Source: Clostridiales bacterium
Lineage (GTDB): Bacteria > Bacillota > Clostridia > Lachnospirales > Lachnospiraceae
DNA: 64,000 bases
Assembly (NCBI GenBank): GCA_019423795.1
Contig: JAHZAT010000036.1
Span: 37,794 to 101,793, forward strand
Direction: 5' to 3'
Every line of letters begins with the position of its first letter. The stretch's first letter is position 1. Both the position numbers and the translations under genes were made by a program. Under the pieces are notes generated by a model. It made no database searches. It was not told the DNA's origin and saw nothing but the letters and a program-made list of their open reading frames with translations. Positions 8,654 to 17,955 of the stretch are shown here, one piece after another.

Positions 8654-9190
8654 ATGAAATTAATGATTGCATCCGATATTCACGGATCTGCTTATTATTG
8701 TAGACAATTAATGGAAGCTTATAAAAAAGAACAGCCTGATAAATTACTTCTCTTAGGAGATTTACTTTATCACGGACCAAGAAACGACCTTCCAAAAGAC
8801 TACGCGCCAAAACAAGTCATCAAAATGCTAAATTCCATCAGTGACCAGTTGATCTGTGTGAGAGGAAACTGCGAAGCCGAAGTCGACCAGATGGTACTAA
8901 ACTTTCCTGTATTAAGTGAATCCTGTATTCTATACATCGACGAACAAACAATCTACGCAACCCACGGACACATAAACTCACCAGCGAATCCTCCAAAATT
9001 ACATAAAGGAGATATTCTGTTAACTGGGCATACACATATTCCAGCTTGGGAAGAATATGATAACTTTTTGTATTTAAATCCAGGATCTGTGTCAATTCCT
9101 AAAGAAGAATCTGAACATGGCTATATGATTTATGAAGATAAAAAGTTTTTATGGAAAACTTTAGAAGGTGACATATATCATACCCTTTAA
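8654..9190 (+). CDS. yfcE: YfcE-type phosphodiesterase (MJ0936 family)
   Basis: 178 residues from the ATG at 8654, which has GAGG 9 bases upstream; a TTG at 8594 overlaps the promoter and is not used. Calcineurin-like motifs are in order: ASDIHG, LLGDLLYHGP, VRGNCEAEVD, ATHGH and LTGHTH. The family is a manganese-dependent phosphodiesterase of unknown natural substrate. The gene is monocistronic and shares a bidirectional terminator with the permease gene. Confidence 0.88.
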   Translation: MKLMIASDIHGSAYYCRQLMEAYKKEQPDKLLLLGDLLYHGPRNDLPKDYAPKQVIKMLNSISDQLICVRGNCEAEVDQMVLNFPVLSESCILYIDEQTIYATHGHINSPANPPKLHKGDILLTGHTHIPAWEEYDNFLYLNPGSVSIPKEESEHGYMIYEDKKFLWKTLEGDIYHTL

Positions 9191-9241
9191 TTCTTTTCGT
9201 TTCTCAAATAAATATACCTAAATAGTATCTATAACCTTCGC

Positions 9242-9323
9242 GTATGTTATAAAAATAAAAAAATAGATGGTACATGAAATTCATGTTTCGCGTACCATCT
9301 ATTTTTTTATTTTTGTAACATAC
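9242..9323. terminator. Long bidirectional terminator between yfcE and the nucleobase permease
   Basis: Inverted arms: left AAAAAAATAGATGGTAC (9257-9273), right GTACCATCTATTTTTTT (9292-9308). Pairing extends outward through AAAAAT/ATTTTT and GTATGTTA/TAACATAC, giving arms of about 30 bp. The loop holds AAATTCATGTTTCG, which recurs in the terminator at 33001-33056. A-tracts and T-tracts on both sides let it act in both directions. Confidence 0.8.
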
Positions 9324-9339
9324 TCAAAGATTATAAATA

Positions 9340-10731
9340 TTATTCACTTTTTTTACTTTTAGGAAGTACTAAACTCAAAATTAATGACACTACAAAGACT
9401 CCCGCAACTGCATTCCCATTAAAGATATCCCCAACTTCCTTCGGAAATGCTGCAAAAAAGTTTCCAGATGTCTGAGTCAGTCCAACTCCGATACAAAATG
9501 CTAAAGATACAATCACCATTGTACGATCATCAAACTCACATTCTTTTAACATCTTGATTCCTTCATACATGATAGATCCAAACATCATAACCGTACATCC
9601 ACCAAGCACTGCCTGTGGGAGAGAATTAAAAAACGCTCCCAGTGGTGGAAATAACGATGCTAGGATTAAAATCAATGCTCCCATTAAGATTGTAAATCGA
9701 TTAATAACTCCTGTCATTGTGACAAGTCCAACATTCTGGCTGAATGATGTTAATGGAAGACATCCAAAACAACCAGAAATCGCACTGGAAAATCCATCAG
9801 CTGCTAATGATCCCTGTAATTCTTCCATTTCAATATCTCTTCCGAGTGCTCCAGTACAGATGGCTGTTGTCGCACCCGTTGTCTCTGCTGCTGATACAAG
9901 GAATACGATCGCAATCGTAAAAAATGCTCCAAGATCAAAGACTGGTTTAAGGCTTGTAAAGAATACAAGTTTCGGAATACTTACAACGCCAACCTGTGCG
10001 ATTGTTTTTGAAATTCCAGAGAAATCAACCAGTGGTGCAATTCCTGCAACGGTAAAGATCACAGAAAGAAGGTATCCTAACACCAGTCCGACTAATACAT
10101 TTAAGTTCTTATATACACCTTTTAAGATGTATCTGGCTGCAAGACAGACGATCAGTGTAAATGCTCCGATAAAAAGATGATACCATGATCCAAAATCTTT
10201 GGCTCCATCTCCGCCTCCCCAGGAATTCATTCCTACGGATAGTAAGGATAATCCGATCGCGATAACAACACAGGCCGAAACAACAGGTGTTAAAAATCGT
10301 TTCCAGTATCTGGCACTTAAACCTACGATTCCTTCAAAAATACCTCCGGCAATGACCGCTCCTACCATTCCTTCATATCCAAGATCTGGATTTGTACAAA
10401 TCATCAATAAACTTCCAAGGAAAGTAAAACTGACTCCCATAACGATCGGAAGCCTCGATCCGATCTTCCAGATTGGGTATAGCTGAAGACACGTACCGAT
10501 TCCTGCAACAAACATCGCACATTGTAATAACTGTGTGATTTCTGCTCCAGTCAAATGATGATTCGTTCCATGTACAAATGCTGCACTACAGACGATCAGT
10601 ACTGGTGCAAGATTGGATACAAACATTGCCAGCACATGCTGCAGTCCAAATGGGATTGCTTTAGATAATGGAACTCTTCCATTCAACTTGTAAATATTGT
10701 CTGCACTGACATTTTGATTCTGATTTTCCAT
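9340..10731 (-). CDS. Nucleobase:cation symporter-2 (xanthine/uracil/urate-type permease)
   Basis: 463 residues with 12-14 hydrophobic segments. The NCS2 signature is in TSFSQNVGLVTMTGV and the start PFGLQHVLAMFVSNLAPVL is typical. The QN-x-G form of the signature fits the xanthine/urate branch better than the uracil (UraA) branch, but this is a judgement by eye. It is the last gene of the long minus-strand run: only 26 bp separate it from the 84-residue gene, and the terminator at 9242-9323 follows. If it belongs to the nitrogenase-like operon, it may import the substrate or a related heterocycle. Confidence 0.87.
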   Translation of the reverse strand: MENQNQNVSADNIYKLNGRVPLSKAIPFGLQHVLAMFVSNLAPVLIVCSAAFVHGTNHHLTGAEITQLLQCAMFVAGIGTCLQLYPIWKIGSRLPIVMGVSFTFLGSLLMICTNPDLGYEGMVGAVIAGGIFEGIVGLSARYWKRFLTPVVSACVVIAIGLSLLSVGMNSWGGGDGAKDFGSWYHLFIGAFTLIVCLAARYILKGVYKNLNVLVGLVLGYLLSVIFTVAGIAPLVDFSGISKTIAQVGVVSIPKLVFFTSLKPVFDLGAFFTIAIVFLVSAAETTGATTAICTGALGRDIEMEELQGSLAADGFSSAISGCFGCLPLTSFSQNVGLVTMTGVINRFTILMGALILILASLFPPLGAFFNSLPQAVLGGCTVMMFGSIMYEGIKMLKECEFDDRTMVIVSLAFCIGVGLTQTSGNFFAAFPKEVGDIFNGNAVAGVFVVSLILSLVLPKSKKSE

Positions 10732-10757
10732 ATAAATTTTAATCCTCTTTTTCTTTC

Positions 10758-11012
10758 TTAACCCTTAATAATATCATCGATCGTATCAAATGGGATTCCT
10801 TCATTTTCCCCATTGTCTTTATGCACATGCACAATATCATCTTCTTCCAGACATCTTGCAAATTCAATCTGCATAAAAATACCTTTGATTTCTCTTCCAT
10901 TTAATGTCTTTACGATCACATGATCATTTTGTGAAAGAAAAAGTTCTTCTTCATTTCCTGCTTCATCTTGTTTTACCAGTTTGACTCCTGGTAATACGTT
11001 TGTAAATTCCAT
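10758..11012 (-). CDS. Small acidic protein of unknown function (84 residues)
   Basis: I do not recognise it. It is 84 residues, acidic, with no Cys motif, signal peptide or membrane segment; FLSQNDHVIVKTLNGREIKG suggests a small beta-barrel. AAGGAG lies 8 bases before the ATG. It sits between the aldehyde dehydrogenase and permease genes with gaps of 17 and 26 bp, so it is almost certainly translated as part of the operon. It could be a small partner or regulatory protein of the system. Confidence 0.7.
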   Translation of the reverse strand: MEFTNVLPGVKLVKQDEAGNEEELFLSQNDHVIVKTLNGREIKGIFMQIEFARCLEEDDIVHVHKDNGENEGIPFDTIDDIIKG

Positions 11013-11029
11013 AAAAGTTGCTCCTTATC

Positions 11030-12436
11030 TTATAATTTCAGAAAAAACTTCATCAATTGTTCTTTGGCTTTGTTATATGGCATATAGCGGATTGGAATGT
11101 CGATCTTGTCTGATTTTTTTATGATGCTTTTTTCATGTGTAAAAGTATCAAAGCTTTTCTTTCCGTGATAAGTTCCCATTCCGCTGTTAGAAACTCCTCC
11201 AAATCCTAGATATGGAGTTGCAAGGTGGATGATCGTATCATTGATACAGCCGCCGCCAAAAGACAACTGTGAAAGTACATCTTGTTCTACTTTATCATTT
11301 TCTGTAAATAAATACAATGCCAACGGTTTCTTATGATCTCTGATATAAATGATCGCATCTGCTAATTTGTCATATGTCATCACTGGAAGTATTGGTCCAA
11401 AAATTTCTTCCTGCATAACATTTGATTTTTCTTTTACATTCACAAGAATCGTTGGTGCGATCTTTTTTAATCTCATATCGCCATAACCGCCTTCTACGAT
11501 CTTTTCATGTTTCATAAGATCCATGATCCGCTGATAATGTCTTGTGTTGATCATAGATGGATAATCCTTATTAGACAAAGGATGTTTCCCGATCATTTTG
11601 TTGATCCAGTATTTTAAGTAAAAGATCAGCTCACTTTCTGCTTTTTTATCTACCAAAATATAATCTGGTGCAACACATGTCTGCCCACTGTTTAGAAATT
11701 TTCCAAAAACAATTCGCTTTGCTGCCAGTTTGATATCTGCACTTTCTTCTACGATACAAGGACTTTTTCCACCCAATTCTAAGGTTACCGGTGTTAAATG
11801 TTTCGATGCTTTTTCCATCACGATCTTGCCGACTTGTTCTCCTCCAGTATAGAAAATATGATCAAATGACTGTTCCAGAAGTTTTTCACTGATCTCTACA
11901 CCTCCATTGATCACAGCAACGTAATGAGATGGAAAAACTTCACCAATCATCTTCTTTAAAAGATTCGCACAATGCGGTGCATGTTCCGATGGCTTTAAGA
12001 CACTGCAATTTCCTGCAGCAATCGCTCCAATGAGTGGTTGCAGGGATAAAAGAATTGGATAATTCCATGGTGCAATGATCAGAACCTTTCCAAGGGGTTC
12101 TTTGATCTTAAAACTTTTGGATGGGAACTGGGCAAGTGGTGTTTTTACCTGTTCTGGTTTCATCCATCTTTTCAGATTTTTCTTTATATAAGAAAGTTCA
12201 CTTTTTACCATACCAATCTCTGTCATATAGGACTCAAAGCATGATTTTCCTAAATCTTTATACAATGCATGTTCGATTTCTTTTTCATGTTTTTTGATTG
12301 CATATTCCAGACGTAAAAGTGCTTTCTTTCGAAATTCATAATCCTTTGTCTTTTGGCTTTGAAAAAAATGTTCTTGTCTTTTTAACATCTGATTGATCTC
12401 CATGGTTTTCTGTATATTTGTAAATACACTTATCAT
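11030..12436 (-). CDS. Aldehyde dehydrogenase (class 3-like, NAD(P)-dependent)
   Basis: 468 residues. The active-site Glu is E220 in TLELGGKSP and the catalytic Cys is C254 in NSGQTCVAPDY; the motif APWNYP near 122 is also typical. The length and the QTCVAPDY form fit the class 3/AlkH/coniferyl-aldehyde type that oxidises fatty or aromatic aldehydes. The ATG directly follows the stop of the nitrogenase-like K gene (TAAATG), which implies translational coupling and co-expression. Its substrate may be a product or precursor of the nitrogenase-like enzyme; this is inference. Confidence 0.88.
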   Translation of the reverse strand: MISVFTNIQKTMEINQMLKRQEHFFQSQKTKDYEFRKKALLRLEYAIKKHEKEIEHALYKDLGKSCFESYMTEIGMVKSELSYIKKNLKRWMKPEQVKTPLAQFPSKSFKIKEPLGKVLIIAPWNYPILLSLQPLIGAIAAGNCSVLKPSEHAPHCANLLKKMIGEVFPSHYVAVINGGVEISEKLLEQSFDHIFYTGGEQVGKIVMEKASKHLTPVTLELGGKSPCIVEESADIKLAAKRIVFGKFLNSGQTCVAPDYILVDKKAESELIFYLKYWINKMIGKHPLSNKDYPSMINTRHYQRIMDLMKHEKIVEGGYGDMRLKKIAPTILVNVKEKSNVMQEEIFGPILPVMTYDKLADAIIYIRDHKKPLALYLFTENDKVEQDVLSQLSFGGGCINDTIIHLATPYLGFGGVSNSGMGTYHGKKSFDTFTHEKSIIKKSDKIDIPIRYMPYNKAKEQLMKFFLKL

Positions 12437-13546
12437 TTAAAAATAGATTCTTCCTGAAAATGCTACATGAGCAAGTTCATAAAATGTGCTATTCTTTGGA
12501 CAGATTGGCTTGTACAGTGGATCTGCCACAATGATCTTTGCGTTTTTCAGTTCTTCTTCCATTGCTTCTTCTCCAAGTACTACTTTATCCTTCTCTCCAA
12601 TCAAAGCTTTACATTCTTTTAATGGGCATAGCACACGCGTTGAGTGTCCATAGTGTTTTTCAATCCCTGCTGCAAGTGATCCCATAGTGACAGGCTCTCC
12701 GATCAGAGTGATCTTGGCTTCCTTGGGCATACGTTTTTGTAAATATACAGCTTTTTGATTTTCCTTCTTTGTAACTGCAAGCTCCAATGCATTACAAATA
12801 TCTTCTGTCAACCATTCATTTGGTGTCCCGATCACATAAGGAATTTTGTATGTTTTCCAAAGAATCTTTGCTGCACGAAGCCCCACTGCTGATACAACTA
12901 AATTTACATCTGCTTGTGCTGATCTTTGCAGTGTTTCTAAGTCATCTCCCATTGCCCATGAGGACATCACTTCCCATCCGCATTTTTGCAGATTTTGTTT
13001 TAATATTTCTACATTTTCCTGTGGCCCAAAATCAAGAGGGGTTACTCCTAACAGATTTACAGCTTTTGAAGTAGAATCTTTTTGATCTTGTTTCTCTGAA
13101 TCTTTTACAAAACGTTTTGCGATTTCTTCCAATGCGATCCCTGCTCCATACACATAATCATTCATGCCATTCGTTGACACTGAAAATGTTGGAATCCCGG
13201 TTTCTGCCTCGATCACATGGGCAATTGCAGGGAAATCTGTTCCATTCATAAATGGAATTGGTGAACCTGCTAATGCGATAAATTTTGGATGCAGTTGTTT
13301 GGCTGCATGCTCAACATCATTAATAAATTTTTGATCATTTCCCATGATCGCATCGATTTCCGTCAGACCAGAAATAAAAATCAAGCTATCCTGATCGTAC
13401 CAGCGAAGTTCATCATGAGTATTGTAGGTGGAGTTGCATCCAGAAGGATCGTGCATCACTGTCATGCCACCTAATTCATACAATGCAGAACACACGCCTG
13501 ACACGTCAGCTGTATAAATCGGTATAATTCGATAAGATTGTCTCAT
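12437..13546 (-). CDS. Nitrogenase component 1-like protein, K-type subunit (set B)
   Basis: 369 residues from an ATG that overlaps the stop of the upstream D-type gene (ATGA). The start SYRIIPIYTADVSGVCSALY and GGMTVMHDPSGCNSTYN are NifK/BchB-like, with C19 and C37 in positions suited to bridge an iron-sulfur cluster with the D subunit. The rest has the alternating Rossmann-like layout of component 1 proteins, but it is short (NifK is about 520) and lacks obvious FeMo-cofactor features. The partner is the D-type gene at 13543-14880; the reductant is the NifH-like protein at 14880-15641. Substrate unknown. Confidence 0.8.
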   Translation of the reverse strand: MRQSYRIIPIYTADVSGVCSALYELGGMTVMHDPSGCNSTYNTHDELRWYDQDSLIFISGLTEIDAIMGNDQKFINDVEHAAKQLHPKFIALAGSPIPFMNGTDFPAIAHVIEAETGIPTFSVSTNGMNDYVYGAGIALEEIAKRFVKDSEKQDQKDSTSKAVNLLGVTPLDFGPQENVEILKQNLQKCGWEVMSSWAMGDDLETLQRSAQADVNLVVSAVGLRAAKILWKTYKIPYVIGTPNEWLTEDICNALELAVTKKENQKAVYLQKRMPKEAKITLIGEPVTMGSLAAGIEKHYGHSTRVLCPLKECKALIGEKDKVVLGEEAMEEELKNAKIIVADPLYKPICPKNSTFYELAHVAFSGRIYF

Positions 13547-14880
13547 AAGCAGCACTCGCACCCCCATCCCTTTTGTATTACTAATTTTTGTGTATCTTTT
13601 TCCTTAAGATATGCATCCATCATAAGTTCGGCCGTTCGTCTGATTCCATCAAATCCATATAATCCTTCTCCCTGTACAAGATTAACAAAATGGCGGCTTT
13701 TGCTAAAATATGCGGCTTTCTGTCCGATCGCAAGTACTTCTTCACTGCCGCCTCTTGGCAATACACGCATCTTTACTTGGATCGTTGCAATGAGCTCAAG
13801 TTCTGGTGCATGTTTTTGAAGCCAGATAAAATCGTCCTTTTCTTCTGGATTGATCGCATCCAGATAGACTGATTTTACACAAAATCCATGGGTAATGAGC
13901 AATTTTGCCAGTCCAAGAGGTCTTGGATGGTATAGATAATCCAATGTGATCGGCATATCTTTGATCAAATCTTTTGCTTTGGCAAGTGCTTGTTCACATG
14001 ATTGTCTTTCTTGTTTTCGTTCATCTTCTGTAAGTTCTGGTAAACCAAGAGTATTTGTAAGCTTCTTTAACTGTTCTTCTATTTCATCATAATCAAAACT
14101 TCCAGGAAGATACAAGCACTCGCGTCCAAGACGCCTTGCCTGTGTCTCCATTCCGTATTTTCCAGCTGGGTAGCAGTTTATAAACAGTTTTCCCTTGCTC
14201 ATTTCCATCATATCCTGCCAATTTTTACATTTTGGCAACTCAAATATTCTATAATTATATTTCTTTAATAAACGTTTAATATCGCTACTTTCATCCAGAG
14301 CAAAATCACTTCCCAATACAGATACTGTTTTATCATCTGTTTTACACTCTATAAGAGGATCATACATTGCTTTTCGAAGCTTCTGATCTGGAGTTAATCC
14401 ATGTTTTTGCATGATTGGGTCCATATAGCAGCGAATAAAACAGATATCAGGGAAACGTTTCTCTAATTCGCTATAAATATAGTCAAGATTACTTCCAACA
14501 AAATGGTGAAGACAAACCGTAAAGAGTAAAACAGCTTTGGGATGATCGTCTCGTTTCTTTAATACATCTGTCACACCTTCGATGGTAATATCTTCCAGAT
14601 TCCCATTTAAGATATTTTGCTCCTCTACGATCACAAAGGAAAAACGGTCTGCTGCATTCATTTCCGCTGCAGTGAGGACGACACCTCGCATACAGTTATC
14701 TGCACAGACATAGATCTGAATGGATTCTGGAAGTTGCATTCCTGTGTGTACGATATTCCAGTTCCCGTGCACTGGAGAATTATATTCAAGTTCTGAAGCA
14801 AACGGAGCTGGGAATGATGCATCTTTTATTTTTACCATCGCATCTTTTGGATCAATGGTTTCACCTACACGACGTAACAT
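13543..14880 (-). CDS. Nitrogenase component 1-like protein, D-type subunit (set B), with Cys-rich C-terminus
   Basis: 445 residues from the ATG in TAATG at the stop of the NifH-like gene; GGGGAGG lies 7 bases upstream. Cysteines C59 and C63 (IYVCADNCMRG) and C123 (FTVCLHHF) sit where component 1 proteins hold a P-cluster or [4Fe-4S] cluster. The last residues are GWGCECCL, a Cys-x-Cys-Cys tail I do not know from NifD, BchN or CfbD. It would pair with the K-type gene that overlaps its 3' end. Function unknown; the family includes nitrogenase, protochlorophyllide reductase, F430 precursor reductase and methylthio-alkane reductase. Confidence 0.8.
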   Translation of the reverse strand: MLRRVGETIDPKDAMVKIKDASFPAPFASELEYNSPVHGNWNIVHTGMQLPESIQIYVCADNCMRGVVLTAAEMNAADRFSFVIVEEQNILNGNLEDITIEGVTDVLKKRDDHPKAVLLFTVCLHHFVGSNLDYIYSELEKRFPDICFIRCYMDPIMQKHGLTPDQKLRKAMYDPLIECKTDDKTVSVLGSDFALDESSDIKRLLKKYNYRIFELPKCKNWQDMMEMSKGKLFINCYPAGKYGMETQARRLGRECLYLPGSFDYDEIEEQLKKLTNTLGLPELTEDERKQERQSCEQALAKAKDLIKDMPITLDYLYHPRPLGLAKLLITHGFCVKSVYLDAINPEEKDDFIWLQKHAPELELIATIQVKMRVLPRGGSEEVLAIGQKAAYFSKSRHFVNLVQGEGLYGFDGIRRTAELMMDAYLKEKDTQKLVIQKGWGCECCL

Positions 14881-15641
14881 TAGATTTCCTCCCCACATAT
14901 GCGATATATCTGCCTTGCAAGCACACGATATTCCTCTGCCATTTCACTTTCTGGATAACACTCCAGCAATGTTTTTTTCTGTTCCTCTGCTAAGATTACC
15001 TGCTCACTATGTGATAATGTGCCAACAATTGTTGTTTGAAAATCATCTGCCAGCTCTTCTACTTTTTCTTCTTCTCTAGGAACGTCTCTGCGATTTAGAA
15101 TAAAGCCTCCAAGTTCAGCATATCCACGATTTTTGAAGTTATCCACTGCCATGGCTATATTGGCTGCTGCATGAATTGCCATATTTTCTCCGGATGTAAT
15201 GATAAATACTTTATCTGCGTAACCGCCTCGCATCGGCATGGAAAATCCGCCGCATACGACATCTCCTAATACATCGTATAAAACCACATCTGGCTTGTAT
15301 ACATCATATGCACCAAGCTCTTTTAATTTTTCAAGAGCCGTGATGATCCCACGCCCGGCACATCCAAGTCCCGGTGTCGGTCCTCCAGCTTCCACACAGA
15401 TCACGCCGTTATAACCAATGCGTATCATATCATCAAGTTTCAATGCCTGTTTTTTCCTATTATATAGATCAAGCACTGCCGGAACAGCTTCTCCATGACA
15501 GAGTAATATCGTAGAATCCGCTTTTGGATCACAGCCGATCTGCATGACCTTAAGTCCCATTTCTGACAATGCTGCTGCCACATTGGAAACGGTCGTTGAT
15601 TTTCCAATTCCACCTTTTCCATATACTGCTATCCTGATCAC
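14880..15641 (-). CDS. NifH-like ATP-dependent reductase (set B)
   Basis: 253 residues from a GTG start; AGGAGG lies 9 bases upstream. It has the P-loop GKGGIGKS (8-15), the DPKADST segment, and the two cluster cysteines C94 (GLGCAGRG) and C130 (DVVCGGF) that hold the [4Fe-4S] cluster between two subunits. All residues needed for ATP-driven electron transfer appear present. It differs clearly from the set A NifH-like protein at 22649-23410, so the two sets probably serve separate component 1 partners. It follows hypE by 17 bp. Confidence 0.9.
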   Translation of the reverse strand: MIRIAVYGKGGIGKSTTVSNVAAALSEMGLKVMQIGCDPKADSTILLCHGEAVPAVLDLYNRKKQALKLDDMIRIGYNGVICVEAGGPTPGLGCAGRGIITALEKLKELGAYDVYKPDVVLYDVLGDVVCGGFSMPMRGGYADKVFIITSGENMAIHAAANIAMAVDNFKNRGYAELGGFILNRRDVPREEEKVEELADDFQTTIVGTLSHSEQVILAEEQKKTLLECYPESEMAEEYRVLARQIYRICGEEI

Positions 15642-15658
15642 TTACATCTTCCTCCTAT

Positions 15659-16666
15659 TTAACAGATTCTAGGTAAAAGCTCTCCTCCCGGCTGTGGAAG
15701 TAATGCCTGTGTACCGATCTCTGTCTCCATGATAACTCTTCCAGCTTCTTCTTCTATAACTTCACCAATGATTGCTGCATTTGCTGAATATGGACATTTT
15801 TTCAATGTTTCCACGATTGCTTCTGCCTCTTTCTTTGATGCCATGATAACAAGTCTTCCTTCACATGCCAGATATAATGGTTCTAATCCAAGCATGCCGC
15901 AAACTCCTTTTACTTCTGGCTGTACTGGAACCGCTTCTGCATTTAAACGGATTCCTACATTGCTCTGGCCTGCGATCTCATATAAGACAGTTCCTACACC
16001 ACCTCTTGTCGCATCGCGGATAACATGCAAATCATGTGTTGTATCCATCACTGCTTTGACTGTATTCCATAAAGGTGCACAATCGCTCGTCACATCTGCG
16101 TCAATTCCAAAATCTTCTCTCTCTAACAAGATTGTACATCCATGTCGTCCGATATCACCTGTTACAATGATCGCGTCTCCCGGTTTTGCCAGTTCTCCAC
16201 CGACTGTCACACCTTCTTCGATCTGGCCCATTCCAGTCGTTGTGATAAAGACTCCATCAACCTGTCCTTTTCCAGCAACTTTTGTATCTCCTGATACGAT
16301 ATGCACTCCGGCTTCTTTTGCTGTTTTTTCCATGGCTGTAGCGATCTCTTCAAGTTTTTCCATTGGATATCCTTCTTCGATCACAAAAGCACAGGTAAGG
16401 TACAATGGTTTAGCTCCCATACATGCAAGGTCATTTACAGTTCCACAGATAGAAAGTTTCCCGATATTTCCTCCTGGGAAAAATGCTGGTGATACGATAA
16501 ATCCATCGGTTGATACTGCCATTTTTCCTGCTGGTGGGACTAAGACTGCTGCATCATCTGCTGTCAGATCATCATTTGCAAAATGTGCTTTAAATACTTC
16601 ATCGATCAATTCAGATGTCTGTTTTCCACCGGCACCATGTGCCATCGTTACTGTTTTATTTTCCAT
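15659..16666 (-). CDS. hypE: Hydrogenase maturation factor HypE (carbamoyl dehydratase)
   Basis: 335 residues from the ATG at 16666 (MENKTVTMAHGAGGKQT), with a GAAGGA ribosome site; the frame runs further upstream but into hypD. HypE uses ATP to dehydrate the carbamoyl group on its C-terminal Cys to thiocyanate, the cyanide donor for Fe(CN)2CO. The essential C-terminal PRIC motif is intact. The AIR-synthase-like fold motifs (HGAGG, VSGDTKV, ATRGGVGT) are present. It follows hypD by 49 bp and precedes the set B NifH-like gene by 17 bp. Confidence 0.93.
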   Translation of the reverse strand: MENKTVTMAHGAGGKQTSELIDEVFKAHFANDDLTADDAAVLVPPAGKMAVSTDGFIVSPAFFPGGNIGKLSICGTVNDLACMGAKPLYLTCAFVIEEGYPMEKLEEIATAMEKTAKEAGVHIVSGDTKVAGKGQVDGVFITTTGMGQIEEGVTVGGELAKPGDAIIVTGDIGRHGCTILLEREDFGIDADVTSDCAPLWNTVKAVMDTTHDLHVIRDATRGGVGTVLYEIAGQSNVGIRLNAEAVPVQPEVKGVCGMLGLEPLYLACEGRLVIMASKKEAEAIVETLKKCPYSANAAIIGEVIEEEAGRVIMETEIGTQALLPQPGGELLPRIC

Positions 16667-16715
16667 GCTGTTTTTTCCTTCTTTCCTATTTAAACACTGA
16701 TAATTCTTTGTACAA

Positions 16716-17744
16716 TTATGAATACTGATAGTATGCAGAACATGCTCCCTCTCCAGATACCATACAGGCTCCGACTGGATGCTGTGGTGTACAACCTTTT
16801 CCAAATACTTTGCAATCAGATGGTTTGCATTTTCCCTGAAGTACATCCCCACAACGGCATGCTGGGTTTGGTTTTCCTTCGATCTTTGGCATCTGGTATT
16901 TGATCCTTGCATCGAAATCCTGCCATTCTTTTCTTAATTTCATTCCGGATTTAGGGATAATACCAAGTCCTCTCCATTCACAGTCACATGCTTCCATCAT
17001 CTCATCGACAAGTACCTGAGCTTCCTTGCTTCCATCCCGTGTTACCACACGTGGATAACAGTTTACAAAAAATGGCTTTCCTTCCTGGAATTTTACGAGT
17101 GAAACCGCCAGTGCTGTTAACAATTCTTTTGCTGTAAATCCAGCCACAACTCCGCTGATTCCTTCTTTGGTCAAGTCTTCACACAGACGTGTTCCTGTGA
17201 TCGCATTAACATGTCCCGGATATAAAAATACATCGGCACTGTTCTTTAATTTTTCATAAGCTTGAGGCATCGTTTTGTTTGCAACCAAAATAGAATAATT
17301 ATCAAGATGATCTTCTCTGGCTGCCTTGACAGAAAGGCATCCCGCTGGTGTTGTTGTTTCAAATCCAACAGATAAAAATGTCACCTGTTCTTCACTATGT
17401 TCTTTAGCATATTTTTCAGCATCTGCTGGTGAATACACGACATGAATCTTCGCGCCTTGTTCTCTGGCTCCTGCAAGACTCATCTTTGTTCCAGGTACTC
17501 GTACCAGATCGCCAAATGTACAGATCGTTACATCTTTTTCTAATGCAAGGTATATCGCCTCATCGATAAAACTAACTGGTGTGACACAAACTGGACAGCC
17601 CGGTCCTGAAATCAGTTCTACCTGTTTGGGAAGAAGTTTACGGATTCCAAGCCTGAAAATCTCGTGTGTATGCGTTCCGCACACCTCCATGATCCGCACT
17701 TTCGGACCATCATAAGTTTCTATGATCTCTCTGGCTGTTTTCAT
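16716..17744 (-). CDS. hypD: Hydrogenase maturation factor HypD
   Basis: 342 residues. Conserved motifs: C22-GTHTHE (MEVCGTHTHEIFR), C50-PVC53 (GPGCPVCVTP), and a C-terminal Cys-rich stretch (ACRCGDVLQGKC, SDCKVFGKGC, GACMVSGEGAC) that holds the [4Fe-4S] cluster. With HypC it forms the scaffold on which Fe(CN)2CO is assembled. The ATG overlaps the hypC stop (ATGA), with GGAGGA upstream. All key residues seem intact, so the Fe-CN chemistry is probably active. Confidence 0.94.
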   Translation of the reverse strand: MKTAREIIETYDGPKVRIMEVCGTHTHEIFRLGIRKLLPKQVELISGPGCPVCVTPVSFIDEAIYLALEKDVTICTFGDLVRVPGTKMSLAGAREQGAKIHVVYSPADAEKYAKEHSEEQVTFLSVGFETTTPAGCLSVKAAREDHLDNYSILVANKTMPQAYEKLKNSADVFLYPGHVNAITGTRLCEDLTKEGISGVVAGFTAKELLTALAVSLVKFQEGKPFFVNCYPRVVTRDGSKEAQVLVDEMMEACDCEWRGLGIIPKSGMKLRKEWQDFDARIKYQMPKIEGKPNPACRCGDVLQGKCKPSDCKVFGKGCTPQHPVGACMVSGEGACSAYYQYS

Positions 17745-17953
17745 GATAAAAATTCCTCCATTAACTCTTCTGTCTCGTTATCATCTTCATCCGTGATCTT
17801 TGCAATTGCTACACCTGCATGAACCATAACATAATCCCCTGGTTCTAAATCTTCTAACAATTGGGCAGAAATCTCTCTTTTAGCCCCATCTGCATCGATC
17901 ACTGCTGTTCCATTATTTATTTTTACTACTTTCGCTGATAAACCTACACACAT
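17741..17953 (-). CDS. hypC: Hydrogenase assembly chaperone HypC
   Basis: 70 residues. It starts MCVGLSAKVVKI; the N-terminal Cys2 binds the iron centre in HypC proteins. The core segment GDYVMVHAGVAIAKI is the family signature. HypC forms a complex with HypD and delivers the Fe(CN)2CO unit to the apo-enzyme. Here no hydrogenase large subunit is nearby, so the recipient is unknown. GGAGG lies 9 bases before the ATG; hypF ends 2 bp upstream and hypD overlaps by 4 bp. Confidence 0.92.
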   Translation of the reverse strand: MCVGLSAKVVKINNGTAVIDADGAKREISAQLLEDLEPGDYVMVHAGVAIAKITDEDDNETEELMEEFLS

Positions 17954-17955
17954 TA

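Noticed and set aside
16667..16912. 82-residue N-terminal extension of HypE
   Set aside because: It overlaps the hypD coding sequence, has no HypE similarity, and a ribosome site precedes the ATG at 16666.
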